Assembly (NCBI GenBank): GCA_016800925.1
Contig: JABCPU010000256.1
Location: 33,344-97,343, forward strand
Source of the DNA: Suillus spraguei
Taxonomy: Eukaryota; Basidiomycota; Agaricomycetes; Boletales; Suillaceae
Reading direction: 5' to 3'
DNA length: 64,000 nucleotides
This document shows, in pieces, positions 59,634-64,000 of the stretch (position 1 is the stretch's first letter; each line of letters begins with the position of its first letter). The position numbers and the translations under genes are program-made. Under the pieces are notes generated by a model. That model ran no database searches and was not told where the DNA came from. It worked only from the letters and a program-made list of their open reading frames with translations.

Positions 59634-59755
59634 TCTGATACTGTATACTACCTGCGTACTTGGACTCTACATTCTTTTTAGTCAACACATTGGTTATTTG
59701 CAAATCATCGAGGACAACAACTTCCCAAGCGTAACCATTCGTCTAGGAGAGCAAT

Positions 59756-60257
59756 GAACCGTGCAACCCGGATCGAATTGGGCTTAGAACAGAACCCCCA
59801 TCCAGAGCCAGGAATTTCTCCTACTGCATATCTTCGCCTTGGAAAAATATACTCAAATGAGGAACATTTTCGAAGTCAGATGAGTATAGTAGAAGTCAAC
59901 TAGACAAATTAGGAAGTCTGCTCACAGAGCACGCCACAGAAATGCATCCCCAAGGAGATCCACATTATCAGGTAGACATAAGACCCTACTCCGGCACAAG
60001 ACGGCATGGAACATACCTTTTCCGATGGCGTTGCCCCACGTGCAACTACATTTTCAAAGTTGCCACAATGGTTGAACTATGAACTGGACGACATAGAACA
60101 GGAATTGAGGGAGATTCAACAGCAAGATGCCCCTGAGGAGCTTCCTGCATTACCCTTTAACAAAATCATGACAAACCCTCTGCGATATCCATTCCCAACA
60201 CAGCAGATGAACAAGTCAATTTCTCCCACCCTGCCCTTCACAATCGGGGACGATTGA
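59756..60257 (+). other. Degenerate ORFs before the 3' LTR
   Basis: Short open stretches in different frames: one with a zinc-ribbon-like CPTC pair (about 60,035) and one ending FNKIMTNPLRYPFP (60,006-60,257). They may be the broken remains of one more element-encoded protein. No clear polypurine tract directly precedes the 3' LTR at 60,277. Confidence 0.3.
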
Positions 60258-60276
60258 TTTCTCACTTTCCACTAGA

Positions 60277-61724
60277 TGACACGCACCAAACTGGTCTGGT
60301 GCATGGCTGACTAAGCACTACTGCAGCTGAAAAATAGTACCAGGACTATAATAGCTTAGTGTTCCTCTATTCAGAAATCATCCATGACACAGAATCGAAA
60401 GTTTCTTTTGCTCGTAAAGTTTGCTTATTATTTCTAATTCATTTTTTCATGGGTGTGTTTATGTATTTTGGCTACAGAAAACTACTTCATAATATTCCCA
60501 CAGATGTCAGGTGACCCCAGCAAAATAATTACATAGAGTTACCCTGCAGAGAAACTCATGAAACACATTATGATTCACTCGCGTCATTTCTATACATCTA
60601 CAAAAAAGTGCAGATTTATGCTTCAAATATTACATAATTGATATTCCTCCTAGGATAGCCACTAATAGTCACCTGATCTCAAATTTATGCATAGCCATTG
60701 ATATCCCACATGACTTCTTCTCACACCCTTGAGCATATTACAAATCAACTATGACAATATTCAATAAATAGGGTAGGTCAGCACCCTACAAAAATGTGGG
60801 AAAACAGTAGCATAGCCATTCATTTGTCTATATAAGACCCACCTTTTTGTCATAAAAAAAGAGAGATTTTCTCCCCCTCAGAAATATAACTGAGAGTGAA
60901 GTGTGACCAGCACTATCAGCACACTGTCAAGAACATTGTCAACAACAGTAAGATTGGAAGTCTACCTGTGAGATAGCACTACCTTGAGCTCACTGTGCTC
61001 AACAACTAGCAGACCTGAGCTCACTGTGTCTGACAACCAGCAAGACAAAAATCTTTTTCTTTGACAAATTCATTCTAGTTTCTTCATCATCTTCCTCTCT
61101 GTTTTTCTTTCTCTGTTGTCTGTTTCCTTGCTTCTGTTTCTTTTGAATTTTCTCTTTTCTTCTTTTTCTTTATTACTGGTCTCTCTCTTTTTCAAAGTTT
61201 GTTGGTGCTAAGTGTCCTTGGTTTCTAATATTTGTGTTTTTTTAGTCCATCTAAGGCCAGATGCTTGTGGAGAGACTTCAGAAGTTGATAGCAACACTCT
61301 ATCTGCAATCTGAGTAGCGATACTGGTTAAGGTCTTCACTGACTGAAGACTTAGTTTTGAAAGGGGACTTGGTATTGAAATCCAAGGACGCCTCCTACTG
61401 CTAAACATAGTGAGTTCTGGCCTCTAGTAAGCTAGAATCTCTGTAGTGATGTCTGACCGGTCTACCTTGTGAAAGGTGTTGTTTACCACATTCCGGTACA
61501 AGTTTTGCAAAAACTCTTCCATCGAGAGAGTTTGGCATTTTTTTTTTTTATTTGTTTGTTCTGTGTTTTTTTTAGTTTAGTTTTCGGAATCTTTGTTTTA
61601 TTTTGATCCAAGAGGATCATTGCGAGAGGGAACAAAACAGCAAGTCAACCACGTATCAGATGTATTGTTGTCACTGAGTGGTATTTTTTATAGGCTTACT
61701 ATAGATCATCTATCTAAGAAGACA
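60277..61724 (+). repeat. 3' LTR with many small deletions
   Basis: Same orientation as the 5' LTR but about 150 bp shorter. Differences are almost all deletions of one to several bases, sparse at the start and very dense after about 61,390. It is followed by TTAT and 12 bases of primer-binding site (61,729-61,740), which a normal 3' LTR should not have. Confidence 0.9.
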
Positions 61725-61740
61725 TTATTGGAGCCCACCG

Positions 61741-63344
61741 ATAATGTCTTCTTAGATAGATGATCTATAGATAAAGACCTATAAAACCAAATATCTCCAC
61801 GGTCAGTGATTCAGACAAATACCAATGACTGATAACGTGGTTGTACGTGGGTGGCTGTTTATGTTCCCCAGGCTACGGTCAGCAAATGAGTCACTTCTAT
61901 GAGATCAGCAAACTCTTGGACAATGACAAAGATTCTTGAACAACTAAACTTCAAAGAAAAACACAGAAGTCGAACAAACTTAGAAACAGAAGTAACTGGC
62001 TGAATTACTCTCTTCAACGGAATGCAGGTGTTTTGCAACAATTGTGCTACTGCAATTTGTGGGAAGTTACAACAATCACCTTCTCAGACAAGCAGGTAGA
62101 ATCCCTGGTCAAGACTAGTCACTACTTCAGAGATCTTCTAGCTTACTATTGAACCTGCTGCCAAGGAACTCACTATGAGTATTAAGCAGTTAGCAGGAAC
62201 GGACGTCCTTGGATTTCAATACCAAGTCCCCTTTCAATAACTAGAGTCTATCAGTCAGTGAAGACCTCAACTCAGTATCGCTACTCAGATGTGCAAGATA
62301 GAGTGTTGCTATCAACTTCTGAAGTCTCTCCTACTAAGCTACTCTGGCCTTAGATGGACTAAAGAGACAACACAAATATTAGAAACACAAGGACACTTAG
62401 CACCAACAAACTTTGAAAAAGAGAGAGAGACCAGTAATCAAAGCAAAAGAAGAAAAGAGAAAGATTCAAAAGAAACAGAAGCAAGGAAACAGACAACAGA
62501 GAAAGAAAAACAGAGAGGAAGATGATGAAAGAAACTAGAATGAATTTGTCAAAGAAAAAAGATTTGTTGTCTTGCTGGTTGTCAGACACAGTGAGCTCAG
62601 GTCTTGCTAGTTGTTGAGCACAGTGAGCTCAAGGTAGTGCTATCTCACAGAGTAGACTTCCAATCTTACTGTTGTTGACAATGTTCTTGACAGTGTGCTG
62701 ATAGTGCTGCTCACACTTCACTCTCAGTTATATTTCTGAGGGGGAGAAAATCTCTTTTTTTATTGACAAAAAGGTGGGTCTTATATAGACAAAATGAATG
62801 GCTATGCTACTGTTTTCCCACATTTTTGTAGGGGTGCTGACCTACCCTATTTATTGAATATTGTCATAGTTGATTTGTAATATGCTCAAGGGTGTGAGAA
62901 GAAGTCATGTGGATATCAATGGCTATGCATAAATTTGAGATCAGGTGACTATTAGTGGCTATCCTAGGAGGAATATCAATTATGTAATATTTGAAGCATA
63001 AATCTGCACTTTTTTGTAGATGTATAGAAATGACGCGAGTGAATCATAATGTGTTTCATGAGTTTCTCTGCAGGGTAACTCTATGTAATTATTTTGCTGG
63101 GGTCACCTGACATCTGTGGGAATATTATGAAGTAGTTTCTGTAGCCAAACATACATAAACACACCCATGAAAAAAATGAATTAGAAATAATAAGCAAACT
63201 TTTACGAGCAAAAAGAAACTTTCGATTCTGTGTCATGGATTGATTTCTGAATAGAGGAACACTAAGCTATTATAGTCCTGGTACTATTTTTCAGCTGCAG
63301 TAGTGCTTAGTCAGCCATGCACCAGACCAGTTTGGTGCGTGTCA
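61741..63344 (-). repeat. Inverted third LTR copy
   Basis: Reverse complement of the LTR, full length and nearly identical to the 5' LTR. It starts with the inverted TTAT and ends with the LTR start (GGTGCGTGTCA) at 63,344. With the 3' LTR it forms a palindrome of about 3 kb. Confidence 0.92.
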
Positions 63345-63769
63345 TCGAGTTCTTGTGGCAATCCGCCAACAGGCAATTGTGCATTGCACTCTTCCGGGCA
63401 GGTAAATACGGAAAAGGCCTCGAATTGTACCTATCCATGATGGAGGCAAGCGATGAAACTACGAAGGCTAGCATACGTGCTTGGTTCGCTGGTGAGTCTT
63501 GAGTGATGTCACTCATGCTACGGTCCTTACCCATCTTTCACTTAGATTTCAAGTGGATTGAAGGGCAATATACTCTGCCGATAGAGACTCCCCGCGATGG
63601 TATACATTTTGACGCGCGGACATCTCTTGTACAATTATCGCAACATCATCTGTGTCTATATCATGTTGTTCATAAAATATCAGTAGATCAAGGATTCTAC
63701 AAATTTTGTACCCCAAGCGGGGATGTTTGTTTGACGTGTGCCCTTCCTCATCAATTTATGAAAGTTTAA
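63345..63769 (+). pseudogene. TPR-family gene fragment truncated by the LTR
   Basis: Directly after the LTR end the plus strand reads EFLWQSANRQLCIALFRAGK and then YGKGLELYLSMMEASDETTK, ending ASIRAWFA at about 63,490. This aligns with LWKHAHQKRCDALRQAGRL...TKASCLDW in the TPR-HET gene at about 38,300-38,160. A GTGAGT...TTTCACTTAG intron follows (63,492-63,545) and the next exon begins DFKWIEGQY, matching the phase of AFKEEC in the HET gene, then diverges. The 5' part of this gene is absent from the other side of the retrotransposon, so the fragment was truncated rather than simply interrupted. Confidence 0.55.
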
Positions 63770-64000
63770 CATCTAAAGATCTTCGATTGAGGGTTACTGT
63801 ATCCCTGTTAATCCCTTCCACGTACTGTCCACAGATCACACGTCGGACAGAGAAATACAAACGAGGGCGTCCATGTTGTGAGCCTATTGGTCAACCTACC
63901 AGGTGCATGTGCAATGTAAGGATCATGAGAACAATGAACTGGAAACTATATATTGGTGTGTTCGTGGTGTCATTGGTAGGAATGTACGGACAAATTGAAA
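63770..64000. other. Right edge of window
   Basis: No recognisable gene; possibly further exons of the TPR-family fragment that run off the window. Confidence 0.3.

Larger units (their letters stand above)
47006..61724 (+). mobile_element. Ty3-type LTR retrotransposon, about 14.7 kb
   Basis: Two long direct repeats (47,006-48,609 and 60,277-61,724) both start TGACACGCACC and end ...AAGACA. They bracket gag-protease, reverse transcriptase-RNase H and integrase in that order, which is the Ty3 arrangement. A primer-binding site starts 4 bases after the 5' LTR. The internal region is about 11.7 kb, large for this group, because of a long extension after the protease, a non-coding spacer before the reverse transcriptase and extra ORFs before the 3' LTR. 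The ORFs carry several one-base frameshifts. No target-site duplication is evident, since the right end is altered by an inverted third LTR. Confidence 0.93.

Overview
The window is from a filamentous fungus, most likely a mushroom-forming basidiomycete (Agaricomycetes). The evidence is dense protein genes cut by 47-60 nt introns (mostly GT-AG, some GC-AG), plus families typical of that group: TPR-HET proteins, DUF6533-type seven-helix proteins, P-loop GTPases with helical C-termini, Tc1-like transposases and a large Ty3-type retrotransposon. No CRISPR array, bacterial operon, rRNA or convincing tRNA gene was seen.

Bases 1-27,000 are a repeat-rich GTPase cluster. Two copies of a divergent module lie side by side. 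Each pairs a minus-strand GTPase (D1, 443-5548; D2, 11,602-15,713) with a plus-strand GTPase of a related type (A, 6391-9043; B, 18,014-20,641). A third plus-strand copy (C, 23,360-26,008) lacks a D partner. D1, A and C can be read through all exons with consistent phases. D2 has a one-base frameshift in its P-loop and B has several indels. In both D genes one intron is grossly enlarged (3,216 and 2,180 bp) and filled with a 69-bp minisatellite. The D1 array is old and diverged; the D2 array has 30 near-identical units that differ almost only at one triplet. Three DNA-transposon-like insertions punctuate the cluster: a dead Tc1-like element near 9,181-10,183, a 1.3-kb inverted-repeat element at 16,409-17,704, and a 730-bp inverted-repeat element at 26,186-26,915. 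Paralogous empty sites help delimit the first and third.

Bases 27,000-41,000 hold ordinary genes: an MRH4-like mitochondrial DEAD-box helicase (27,633-29,844), a C2H2 zinc-finger protein (32,535-33,467), the acetolactate synthase regulatory subunit ILV6 (33,803-34,979), a TPR-HET gene on the minus strand (36,014-39,129) and a WD40 protein on the minus strand (39,253-40,485). A decayed or truncated DUF6533-type membrane protein follows (43,091-44,500).

Bases 45,000-63,350 are transposon territory. A gag-like ORF with one in-frame stop (45,397-46,497) is followed by a roughly 14.7-kb Ty3-type LTR retrotransposon (47,006-61,724) with gag-protease, reverse transcriptase-RNase H, integrase and extra 3' ORFs. 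Next to its 3' LTR is an inverted third LTR copy, giving a palindrome of about 3 kb whose 12-base loop is the element's primer-binding site. A 5'-truncated TPR gene fragment abuts the outer LTR end at 63,345. Single-copy housekeeping genes are intact, while one-base indels are concentrated in multi-copy families; this could be real decay or under-polished repeats.
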